From the IMG/VR virus record IMGVR_UViG_3300027796_000314, positions 1 through 26,629 of that record: 26,629 nucleotides of DNA; one strand, given 5' to 3'. The first letter of the stretch is position 1, and each line of letters starts with the position of its first letter. The notes under the pieces were generated by a model. The model was given only the letters and a program-made list of their open reading frames with translations, ran no database searches and had not been told where the DNA came from. Both the position numbers and the translations under genes were made by a program. Source of the DNA: a virus. Below are positions 6,266 to 14,093 of the stretch, piece after piece.

Positions 6266-9200
6266 ATGCGCAAATGGTTATCGGCTTTGTTTATTTTCTG
6301 TGCCTTAACTGGTTTTTACGTCCCGGCAAAGGCTTCCTCCACTCCCGGAACCTACACGCTTCGATACGGCGAAAGCATGACGATTGAGGTAACAGAAACA
6401 ATCATCAATGTGAAAGATCAATATGACAATCTCATTTCTTCCTCTTACGAAAACTACAATCTCCGTTTTTCGGGCACAACCACTTCGGCGTATTTTAAAG
6501 ACAGTGTGCAAATATCCGGTCAACCTGAATATCAGCAGTATCGGAATACGTATGAACTTTTTGCGGAGAATTACGGCCGGCAGGTATATGATCTGTACAA
6601 GATCACGACTGTCAGCGTTCCGGGGCCATACCATTATAATGAAGAGCTGATCGGACAGTATATTATCGACGTTCCGCCGGAGGGCAAGCTGCCCGCGCCG
6701 GTCGCGACAAAGCCTTCCGGTACATATGACCTGAACACCATCGTCGGCCTGTCCTGCGACATGGAGGGCTCGTCGGTATGTTTCACCTGCGGCACAGAGG
6801 AAGAAACGGCGGCAATGGAAAAAAAGGACTACAACAATCTGACCGTGTGGCCGTATCCCGCAGAATTGTTCTCCCTCACGCAGGACACGGTGGTAAGGGC
6901 CTATGCCACCAAATTCGGCTATGAGGACAGCGACATAGCCACCTTCCGCTACAATATCAGCCGGTACCGGCTGACCATGGTGGTACGGGATAAATATACG
7001 CAGGAACCGCTGTTTGACGCAGAAATCAAGCTTGGCTACTTTGACACGCTCCGAACCAACCTCAGCGGCATGGCCGTGTTTTCGGCGCAGAATGTCACCG
7101 ATCTTGACCTGAACGTAACCAAACAGGGCTATGCGCCTTGGAACGGCAGCTATCACCTTGCGGAGCAGGCGGGGCTTTTGTATATTGATCTGGAGCCTTT
7201 GCCGGACAGCATTTCTTTGTCCGTGAATTTAGGCGGTAGCGTGTCTTTCTACACCGAGGGACCGAAAATTGATTTTATGAATCAGCAGTTCCCCCTCTTT
7301 CCGGAAATGGAAGTAGGGTTCGATTTGCCGCTTGGCGGCAGCGACAGTGACATGATTACGCTGGAATTTGACCCGCAGACGCAGACCTATAAAGGCACGC
7401 TCAGCACCGAGGGCGAAGCGGAGAATGAAAACGTAAAATTTGAAAAGGCGAAATCCGCCGTTAAATCCATGAATAAAAACCGACTGCGGCTGCTCTCCGG
7501 CGATCTGCCCGGGAAACTTGGCGTAAACGGCAGTTACTCCTGCGTGGGGTATGTGGAAGCCAGAAAGCTGCCAAACGGAGAAATCCGGATTGTCACCGGT
7601 GAACTGGTGTTTTCGTTTGGAGCGGGCGCAAGCCTCACCTATCCTTTCCCCTCTTTCCCGCTTGCCTATTGTAAATTCGCGGTGGAAGGCAGTGCGGACG
7701 GCAACCTCAAGCTTTCACTGACCGATTCGTACAACTGGTTTGACGGGGCGACGGCGAGTGGGCATCTTTTGGCATCGCTGGAGCCTTCCGTGGGCGTGGG
7801 GCTGGGCGTGAGCGGGTTGGCCAATCTGGAGGTAGGGCTCAAAGGAACGCTGGACGTGGAAACACAGCTTCCGCTTGTCAACCCACAAACAGACCTGACG
7901 GTGGATTTGGCAGGCTCGGTATATTTAAAGGCACAGGCGATGGGCTTTTCGCAGGAGCGTTCGCACACGCTGTCCAGCTGCCGCCTGTATCCACAAATGA
8001 CGGAAACCATGTCGCTGATGAGCCTTGACGCGGATGGGTTTTCACCGGTTCCCCGCGTTCAACCGGCACGGCTGCGGCTGATGGCGTTTGACATGAACGC
8101 TGCGGATGAGCCTGTCAAAGCCAATGTTTACCCGTATGGCCAGCCCGATTTTATCACTCTTGCAGACGGACAAAAGCTAATGGTATGGGTGGATGACCTG
8201 CCCGCACGTTCCGCCGCCAATCGTACGGCTATATTGTATTCTATTTATGACGGTAACTCCTGGAGTGCTCCGCAGACAGCCGCGGACGACGGCACCGCCG
8301 ACTTTTCGCCTCGGCTGTGCCAAACCGCAGACGGTGTTTTCCTTGTTTGGCAGAACGCTGACGGTGTTCTCCCGGAGGGTGCGGACATGACCCAGACAGC
8401 GGCTTCTTTAGGTATCAGCGCTGCAAAATTTACCGGCAGCGGATTCGGCGCTGTTCTTTCCCTAACGCAAGCCGGCGACGGCTTCGATTCTGCGCCGCAG
8501 GTTTCGGCAAACGGTAGCAAACTGGCTGTCATCTGGACAAAGAATTCCGAAAATGATTGTTTCGGCATGACCGGATACAATTCCATTCTCCGCAAGATAT
8601 ATAACGGAACAGCATGGGAAAGTACACAGGCGATTCAAGAATACCTTTGGGGGCCGGCTGAGCTGGCTGCCACATGGATAAACGGCGAAAATATCGTTGC
8701 GTACAGTGCGGACACCGACAGCAACCTTAGCACGGTTTATGACCGGAATATTTTCTTGTATCACGGCGCGGAAACCACCGCCCTGCCCGTCGGCAAAGGC
8801 AATATTACCTGCCCTGTGTTTTCCGGCGCCGACCTGTACTGGTGTTGCGGCGGCGATATTATGACCATGAAAAACCTTGATACCGAGCGGATTTCCACTG
8901 TCGCAGAAAAAGCGGATGCATTTGGGCTCAATGCCGCAATAAACGAACAGGGCGGCACACTGCTCTACTGGCTGCGCGCCAACGGGTTCGGCACGGATGT
9001 ATACGGCATGACATACGACGCTGAAAATACACGCTGGAGCTCCCCTGTTACCCTTGCGGCGAAAGGCACCCGCGTTCGCGACGTTAAGGCGATTCTGGCT
9101 ACCGACGGTTCGGCAGAGCTTGCCTATAATTCCGTCGCATTGACCGGCACGGACGACGCTCCCTATGGGCAGACGGATTTGATCTTTTCGTCCGCCTCAT

Positions 9201-10138
9201 CCGCCCCCGACCTGATCGCAGACGAAACATTTTTTGACGACACGCAGGTAGTCGCAGGAGCGCCACTGACCCTGCATATTCCGGTGAAAAACACCGGTCT
9301 TGGCACGGCGGATTCCCTTCTGATTGAACTGCTGGACGCAAATGATACTTTGATACAAAGCAAAATGGAAAACACACCGCTTTTACCAGGAGAAAGCGGC
9401 CTGTTTGAAATGCAGTATTCCCTGCCGGAAAGCCTGACAAAGCACAATATAAAGGTGCGTGTTTTGCCCGCAAATGGCACAGACGCCGCGCCGGAAAACA
9501 ATATTACCACGCTCACCATCGGCGGTGCGCGAATTGTTCTGAAAAAAGCGGATGTTTCCCGCAGTTTTCCGAACAGAACCATTAGGCTGACATTGCAGAA
9601 CAAAGGCTATGCAGACACCGGCACTGTCATGCTGATTCTGCGGGATCATGAAAAAATCATTTTTACGGATCAAATCAGAAACATTGCCGCACAGGGCGAG
9701 TCTGTGATTACCCTGAACATGCCGGACAGCGCGTTTGACTATACCGGCAATACGCTTGTTCTAAGCGGTAACGTTACGTCCCAAAGCGGCGCGGGCACAG
9801 ACTTTGGCGTGCTGATGGAAAAAATGTACCCGCTGGATGCTGCCATTGGGTATATCACCATGAACAGCGAATCACTGGATGTGGAAACGTCCGTGCGCAA
9901 TAATACAAGCGACACGCAAACCACGCGGCTTGTTTTGTCCGTGCATGACAACCAAAACACGCTGCGCGGTATACGGATACAGAGCGTCAGCGTGCCGCCG
10001 GGCGAACAGCTGCTCGAAAGCCATGAGGTCGGCATCGGCGATAATTATCCCGGCAACTGTAAAATAAAAATGTTCCTTTGGCAGGAGGATGGCACCCTTA
10101 CCCCTCTTGCCCTCCCGAATGTGCAAGCTATCAATTGA
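6266..10138 (+). CDS. Large secreted multidomain beta-rich protein
   Basis: The product is 1290 residues from the ATG at 6266, chosen because the purine-rich AGGCGGG lies eight bases upstream; a GTG three codons earlier overlaps it. Residues 1-23 form a signal peptide cut after AKA. About 140-232 resemble a chitobiase C-terminal-like fold (PSGTYDLNTIVGLSC ending TVVRAYATKFGYEDS). About 233-312 resemble a carboxypeptidase regulatory-like module (PLFDAEIKLGYFDTLRTNLS). The middle is glycine-rich and beta-structured. About 610-970 look like sialidase/propeller-type repeats (YDGNSWSAPQTA, NGTAWESTQAI, DAENTRWSSPVTLAA). About 977-1190 hold two CARDB-like domains (HIPVKNTGLGTADSLLIEL). The last residues, CKIKMFLWQEDGTLTPL, match the tail of the 464-residue protein downstream. 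There is no sortase signal or transmembrane anchor. It is GC-rich compared with its neighbours. The ligand is unknown; extracellular binding is inferred. Confidence 0.85.
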   Translation: MRKWLSALFIFCALTGFYVPAKASSTPGTYTLRYGESMTIEVTETIINVKDQYDNLISSSYENYNLRFSGTTTSAYFKDSVQISGQPEYQQYRNTYELFAENYGRQVYDLYKITTVSVPGPYHYNEELIGQYIIDVPPEGKLPAPVATKPSGTYDLNTIVGLSCDMEGSSVCFTCGTEEETAAMEKKDYNNLTVWPYPAELFSLTQDTVVRAYATKFGYEDSDIATFRYNISRYRLTMVVRDKYTQEPLFDAEIKLGYFDTLRTNLSGMAVFSAQNVTDLDLNVTKQGYAPWNGSYHLAEQAGLLYIDLEPLPDSISLSVNLGGSVSFYTEGPKIDFMNQQFPLFPEMEVGFDLPLGGSDSDMITLEFDPQTQTYKGTLSTEGEAENENVKFEKAKSAVKSMNKNRLRLLSGDLPGKLGVNGSYSCVGYVEARKLPNGEIRIVTGELVFSFGAGASLTYPFPSFPLAYCKFAVEGSADGNLKLSLTDSYNWFDGATASGHLLASLEPSVGVGLGVSGLANLEVGLKGTLDVETQLPLVNPQTDLTVDLAGSVYLKAQAMGFSQERSHTLSSCRLYPQMTETMSLMSLDADGFSPVPRVQPARLRLMAFDMNAADEPVKANVYPYGQPDFITLADGQKLMVWVDDLPARSAANRTAILYSIYDGNSWSAPQTAADDGTADFSPRLCQTADGVFLVWQNADGVLPEGADMTQTAASLGISAAKFTGSGFGAVLSLTQAGDGFDSAPQVSANGSKLAVIWTKNSENDCFGMTGYNSILRKIYNGTAWESTQAIQEYLWGPAELAATWINGENIVAYSADTDSNLSTVYDRNIFLYHGAETTALPVGKGNITCPVFSGADLYWCCGGDIMTMKNLDTERISTVAEKADAFGLNAAINEQGGTLLYWLRANGFGTDVYGMTYDAENTRWSSPVTLAAKGTRVRDVKAILATDGSAELAYNSVALTGTDDAPYGQTDLIFSSASSAPDLIADETFFDDTQVVAGAPLTLHIPVKNTGLGTADSLLIELLDANDTLIQSKMENTPLLPGESGLFEMQYSLPESLTKHNIKVRVLPANGTDAAPENNITTLTIGGARIVLKKADVSRSFPNRTIRLTLQNKGYADTGTVMLILRDHEKIIFTDQIRNIAAQGESVITLNMPDSAFDYTGNTLVLSGNVTSQSGAGTDFGVLMEKMYPLDAAIGYITMNSESLDVETSVRNNTSDTQTTRLVLSVHDNQNTLRGIRIQSVSVPPGEQLLESHEVGIGDNYPGNCKIKMFLWQEDGTLTPLALPNVQAIN

Positions 10139-10161
10139 AGCTATTGAATTCAGGTTAAAAA

Positions 10162-10202
10162 ATCCAGCCATGCTCAGGTGTAATCGCCGGGCATGGCTGG
10201 AT
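10162..10202. terminator. Bidirectional terminator
   Basis: ATCCAGCCATGC (10162-10173) pairs perfectly with GCATGGCTGGAT (10191-10202) around a 17-base loop. TAGTTTT follows on the plus strand, and ATTTTTTAACC on the minus strand. It separates the convergent 1290-residue gene and the recombinase operon. Confidence 0.85.
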
Positions 10203-10215
10203 ATAGTTTTATGCC

Positions 10216-10632
10216 TTATTCTGCCTTGGGTGCACGGAACACATCTTCAATTGCTTCTTCCATATCAAAAAATACAGTCCTGCTCTCCGTGTCAAAATAT
10301 CCTATTACCTTATAACGAAGCTTTGGGTCACAATCGTCCTTCATAAGCGTTCTGACGGTTTCAATAAAATTTTTGTTACTGGTACTGAGTGTTGAAAGCT
10401 GTTCGCTCCTTGGCTTTGAAAACGGAGTGCTTTTCGCTTCGTTGCTTTTGCATACACGAACGGCAAACACCTTTTTTTCCGCATTTACACAGTATTGCAC
10501 GTTTGCCGGATACCCCAAATCTTCCAGCACCTTTTTTGTAAAGGTGATCGAGGTCTTATTAATATAGATATCAGGCGTTGCGTTTACGCTCAGGTCGATG
10601 ATGTCAAAATTGATATTTTTAAAGTCTTTCAT
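10216..10632 (-). CDS. Conserved-looking protein downstream of a serine recombinase
   Basis: The product is 138 residues, starting MKDFKNINFDIIDLSVNATP, with AAAGGA eight bases upstream; a longer in-frame reading from 10668 overlaps the recombinase. It lies 13 bases after the recombinase stop, so the two form one operon, and the ribosome site sits at the end of the recombinase gene. Visible segments are NKTSITFTKKVLEDLGYPAN, VQYCVNAEKKVFAVRVCKSN and LRYKVIGYFDTESRTVFFDM. There is no signal peptide or membrane segment, and no known motif. It recalls the anonymous proteins often placed next to clostridial large serine recombinases. A recombination-directionality or accessory role is possible but is inferred from position only. 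Confidence 0.7.
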   Translation of the reverse strand: MKDFKNINFDIIDLSVNATPDIYINKTSITFTKKVLEDLGYPANVQYCVNAEKKVFAVRVCKSNEAKSTPFSKPRSEQLSTLSTSNKNFIETVRTLMKDDCDPKLRYKVIGYFDTESRTVFFDMEEAIEDVFRAPKAE

Positions 10633-10645
10633 AATAATATTCCTT

Positions 10646-11857
10646 TCATGTCGAGTCTTTAGGCTCATTTATTGATTTTAATATTTGGATGAATTTACTG
10701 CGTTCTTCCTTGTTCCAAGAGGGGTCTATCAGATAAAATCCACGCAGGCGACCGGATTTCACCCTTGCGACCACAAACTTTTTTTGTATATTTTTGATTT
10801 TGGCACCATGACTGCTCCACTCTTTAGCAATGAGCAGTTCCTGAGCCTTATCCCATTTACCCCGTTCAATGATCGCGACATGGCAGTTTTCCCAACGGTA
10901 CTGTATCAGTATGTTGTCATTTTTAGCGGATTTGTGAGTCAGGAAGTCCTTTGTATAGGTTTTCTGATATAACACGTCCCCGCAATACTTTTCATTGGAT
11001 AATATTCCCTTTACTGTACCTTGCCCCCAACGCTCCATGCCTTTCGGCGAGGTAATCCCCTGTTGAGTCAGAGCGTCGGCAATGCCCTGCGGCGAAGCGC
11101 CTTCAATAAAGCTGTCGTAAATATAACGTACAATCTCAGCCTCCGCAGGCTCAATTTTAACTGCTCCCGTGTAGTCACGATAATAACCAAGAGTATTCAA
11201 AACGGTGAATTTGTACACACCTTCATGCATCCTGTATCGGATACCTGCTTTAATGGCTTCACTTTTTTGTTGCGACTCCAGTTCAGCAAGCGCCGACAAC
11301 ATGGAAATCAGCAGCTTATTCCTGCCATCGGATGTATCAATGCCCTCCGTTTCAAAATTAACAGTGACAGGCGGAGTGAGGTCGCCCAGTATGCGGAGTG
11401 AAGTCAGTATATCTACAATATTTCGCCCGAACCGGCTTATGCTCTTTGTGAGTATCAAATCAATTTTGCCGCGCCGTGCGTCCTCAATCATCTCCTGAAA
11501 CTCCTTGCGTTTTGCAACAGAAGTGCCGGAAATACCCTCATCTTTATAAATTCTTGCCAATTCATACTGCGGATTGCTTTCTATCACTTCGGTAAAATGC
11601 TGTACCTGCATTTCAAAACTGCCGACCTGAGCTTCTTCTGCTGTGCTGACGCGGCAATACGCAGCTACCCGTAATTTCTTTGCGGACTGGTCTGACGTGT
11701 CCTTCTTGGTAGGCATTATAACAGTAACCTTGCGCTCGCCGTTACGATTTTGCAAAATTGCGTCCTGCAACCGTTTTCGCTCTATTTCCCTGCTGTTAAC
11801 AGCCTCGCCTTTTCTTCGAGCCTTTTCAATACGGTCTGCATCCAGCTTTTTTGCCAT
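10646..11857 (-). CDS. Large serine recombinase (resolvase/invertase domain plus recombinase domain)
   Basis: The product is 403 residues; AGGAGGT lies about ten bases before the ATG. An unusual ~60-residue basic N-terminal extension precedes the catalytic domain. That domain has VAAYCRVST (nucleophile Ser71), YKDEGISGTSVAKRKEFQEM and ILTKSISRFGRN, all intact. The recombinase domain follows, with LGYYRDYTGAVKIEPAEAEI and GTVKGILSNEKYCGDVLYQK. It is shorter than typical large serine recombinases (450-550), because the C-terminal cysteine zinc ribbon and coiled coil are absent. The tail has basic, aromatic residues only. It would cut and rejoin DNA at an attachment site through a Ser-DNA link. 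It is followed by a 138-residue partner gene. It looks functional, though the short C-terminus could alter synapsis control. Confidence 0.88.
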   Translation of the reverse strand: MAKKLDADRIEKARRKGEAVNSREIERKRLQDAILQNRNGERKVTVIMPTKKDTSDQSAKKLRVAAYCRVSTAEEAQVGSFEMQVQHFTEVIESNPQYELARIYKDEGISGTSVAKRKEFQEMIEDARRGKIDLILTKSISRFGRNIVDILTSLRILGDLTPPVTVNFETEGIDTSDGRNKLLISMLSALAELESQQKSEAIKAGIRYRMHEGVYKFTVLNTLGYYRDYTGAVKIEPAEAEIVRYIYDSFIEGASPQGIADALTQQGITSPKGMERWGQGTVKGILSNEKYCGDVLYQKTYTKDFLTHKSAKNDNILIQYRWENCHVAIIERGKWDKAQELLIAKEWSSHGAKIKNIQKKFVVARVKSGRLRGFYLIDPSWNKEERSKFIQILKSINEPKDST

Positions 11858-12186
11858 TTAGTACAGACCTCCTATTGCTGCGACTAACGTTTCCCGTGCG
11901 CATATAACGACCACCCCCTTTCTGTGCAAGCATATTATTCATCTTTGCGCAGTATTTATGTAAAATTTAGAGAACAGTAATATTTACCCTCTATATCCAA
12001 TATTTGTTTATAAAATTATGTATCTGTACAAAATACATTGACAATGTAACACATAAATAGTATAATATAGTCGGTAAATTTCTTATTATTTATATATATT
12101 CTATAGCAAAATATTATCTAAAATTTCAAACGTCATACCGCTTACATAAATAAGTATAAGGTTGACCGATAAGGAGGTCCATAACG
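11858..12186. other. Divergent intergenic region between the recombinase operon and the secreted protein gene
   Basis: This 329-base AT-rich gap holds the leader of the minus-strand recombinase and the promoter and leader of the plus-strand gene at 12187. On the minus strand a possible 25-codon leader ORF (11826-11903, beginning MRTGNVSRSNRR, with AAGGGGGTGG upstream) overlaps the recombinase start and could couple its translation; the support is weak. No convincing promoter for the recombinase was found here. A short inverted pair, ATGTAT/ATACAT, lies at about 12018-12037, just before the -35 of the plus-strand promoter. Confidence 0.4.
12038..12066 (+). promoter_or_regulatory. Consensus sigma-A promoter
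   Basis: TTGACA (12038-12043) and TATAAT (12061-12066) are both perfect and are spaced by exactly 17 bases. Transcription would start near 12073, giving a leader of about 115 bases to the start codon at 12187. Confidence 0.85.
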
Positions 12187-13581
12187 TTGAAACGCATTAT
12201 AACAGTTATTATCGCATTGATACTAAGTATAACGCCGACTTCAGTTCGAGCTGAACAAAACACAAGCGGATCATCTTCCGGGAGTGGTGGAGGCGGCATT
12301 CAAGTACCGGTTCCTGATTATCAATTCGTTAATGCGGCTATTCCGCAAAGTATGCAACTGAGTAAATATCATGATATATGCTATGGCAACGGTGTTTTTG
12401 TTTGTCTTGCTTCTACATACATTGAAAGGCTCGGCGGTTATTTTCCTGCCGTAGCCATATCCCAAAACGGATATATTTGGCAGACCTATCGAGCTGATGT
12501 ATTGGGTCCAATCACGGGAATTGAATTTGACGGCACAAGATTTATAGCTTATTCGCACAATACGTATGATTCCATATATGCCATCTCTTTAGATGGCATT
12601 AACTGGACAAGACATGAGTTTTTTGAGCAGGGACAAGAAATTACCCAATTAGGCTTGTCTGTAACCTTCAAAGATAACAAAGCTTATATGTCTATTTCCC
12701 GCGACGGTAATTCAACAATTTATAAAAACTCCAGAGATGCGAATACTTGGCTTTATGACGAATGGTCGGAAGTATATTCTGCCCAAGACTGCTATATAGA
12801 AGATTTAAAATGCCTTGATGGAGAATTAATAGCTGTTGGGACAAATGGATTTATTATAACTTCGACCGACGGAATGACTTGGAACAAAGTGCCTGATATT
12901 ACGACCAATAAAACACTACGCGCAGTTGCAAACTTAAACGACCAGCTATTAGTTTTTGGAACTCCGGCTGATAATGTATGTGATAGCCTTGTTTTCACAA
13001 GAAATTTAGATGGTGTTTGGGAAATTAAAAATGTTGAAAATAATAATTTTCAAGCAATTTTAACCGTAACTCCTTATGCGTTTTTCAGGGCAATAATCAT
13101 GGGATTACAGCAGATTTTCTATGATGGTGAAAACTGGATAAACCTATCTGAAGGGCCTTCTGTCTGGACATTTGCTGCTAACGAAGATGTAATTGTCGAA
13201 ATGACGGATAATGAATTGTTTGCAGGAACAAGAACAGATGAATTTTCAAGCCGAACTTATATATCGGATAATAATGGTGTGTCAATTGATTGGCAGAAAG
13301 AGTATGATAGTGTGATTAACAATGTTTTTGTTTTTAACCCAGACAGTTTAGATTGCGCAATAATATCTACCATGTATGATAAAAGCAACAAACTCGTATC
13401 AACGCAGATAAGAACCAAAGAAGATTGGGAAAAAAATTTCACTGCTCAATTTACCTTTGAGAATTTTACGCCGCAATGTGAAATAAAAACATTCTTTTGG
13501 AACAATATAAATTCTATGCAGCCGATTGGAGATAAAAAAATTAACAATAGCTATGATGCATGGGATTTGGGAAACCAATAG
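12187..13581 (+). CDS. Secreted propeller-like repeat protein
   Basis: The product is 464 residues. The start is a TTG, supported by a near-ideal AAGGAGGT (12171-12178) eight bases upstream. A signal peptide (KRIITVIIALILSITPTSVR, cut after RA) is followed by a Ser/Gly linker. The body shows repeated units that read as beta-propeller blades: GNGVFVCLAS, ISQNGYIWQTYR, ISLDGINWTRHEF, ITSTDGMTWNKVP and NLDGVWEIKN. The S/T-x-DG-x-x-W core is typical of YCF48/sialidase-type (BNR-like) repeats. The C-terminus, CEIKTFFWNNINSMQPIG, matches the tail of the 1290-residue secreted protein. It sits alone behind a consensus promoter. The ligand is unknown and no catalytic residues are apparent. Confidence 0.8.
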   Translation: MKRIITVIIALILSITPTSVRAEQNTSGSSSGSGGGGIQVPVPDYQFVNAAIPQSMQLSKYHDICYGNGVFVCLASTYIERLGGYFPAVAISQNGYIWQTYRADVLGPITGIEFDGTRFIAYSHNTYDSIYAISLDGINWTRHEFFEQGQEITQLGLSVTFKDNKAYMSISRDGNSTIYKNSRDANTWLYDEWSEVYSAQDCYIEDLKCLDGELIAVGTNGFIITSTDGMTWNKVPDITTNKTLRAVANLNDQLLVFGTPADNVCDSLVFTRNLDGVWEIKNVENNNFQAILTVTPYAFFRAIIMGLQQIFYDGENWINLSEGPSVWTFAANEDVIVEMTDNELFAGTRTDEFSSRTYISDNNGVSIDWQKEYDSVINNVFVFNPDSLDCAIISTMYDKSNKLVSTQIRTKEDWEKNFTAQFTFENFTPQCEIKTFFWNNINSMQPIGDKKINNSYDAWDLGNQ

Positions 13582-13660
13582 AATGCAATGCAATGTCGGC
13601 AGAAAATACATCGCCTTTATTGCAAGTTCTAATTATGCGGAGACTGATAATGGATATGAA

Positions 13661-13975
13661 TTATTGCGAGAGTGTCCAGCGACAAGGAAGCAAAGATTCA
13701 CTCGCTATCGGCTCAGATAAGTTATTATAGCGAACTTATTCAGAAGCACAACGGGTGGGAGTACATCGGTATTTATGCGGTCGAGGCCTTGAACGGTATT
13801 AGGGATAACAGAACAGAGTTTCAAAAAATGCTTAATGACTGTAGCAATGGCCGAATTGATATGATCATTATAAAATTCATATCAAGGTTGGCACGCAACA
13901 CCGTAACGATGCTCCAAACGGTAAGAGAATTGAAAGAATTAAACGTTGATATTTTATTTGAAAAAGAGAATATAA
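13661..13975 (+). pseudogene. Truncated serine recombinase copy
   Basis: Only the middle of a resolvase catalytic domain remains, from the nucleophile region (ARVSSDK minus its upstream part) to VDILFEKENI. It aligns without gaps to residues about 25-125 of the recombinase at 17641, differing at roughly 17 of 103 residues. Key positions are lost: YEDEALTG has become YAVEALNG, and ITKSISR has become IIKFISR. There is no proper start, and the reading is shifted by one base near 13664. The 3' end stops abruptly at the terminator stem at 13976. It is in the same orientation as the intact copy 4 kb away. Confidence 0.85.
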
Positions 13976-14018
13976 AACACGGCAGAAACCATTGATTTTA
14001 CTGGGTTTCTGCCGTGTT
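13976..14018. terminator. Strong hairpin terminator, probably bidirectional
   Basis: AACACGGCAGAAACC (13976-13990) pairs perfectly with GGTTTCTGCCGTGTT (14004-14018) around 13 bases. On the minus strand a TTTTAT run follows, so it serves the restriction operon that ends at 14094. On the plus strand AAGCTTTGTTTT follows. Confidence 0.75.
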
Positions 14019-14093
14019 AAGCTTTGTTTTATCGCTTGTTTGTCGCTTAAATTTACTAAATTATACATGATAATGCTTGAAGTTAAGTAGCAA

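Noticed and set aside
6305-7156. 283-codon open frame on the minus strand inside the 1290-residue gene
   Set aside because: The opposite strand encodes a clear secreted protein with recognisable domains. The antisense reading has no ribosome site, no known motif and a composition typical of the complement of GC-rich codons.
7666-10171. Several minus-strand open frames of 60-150 codons
   Set aside because: All are shadows of the GC-rich 1290-residue gene and lack starts with ribosome sites.
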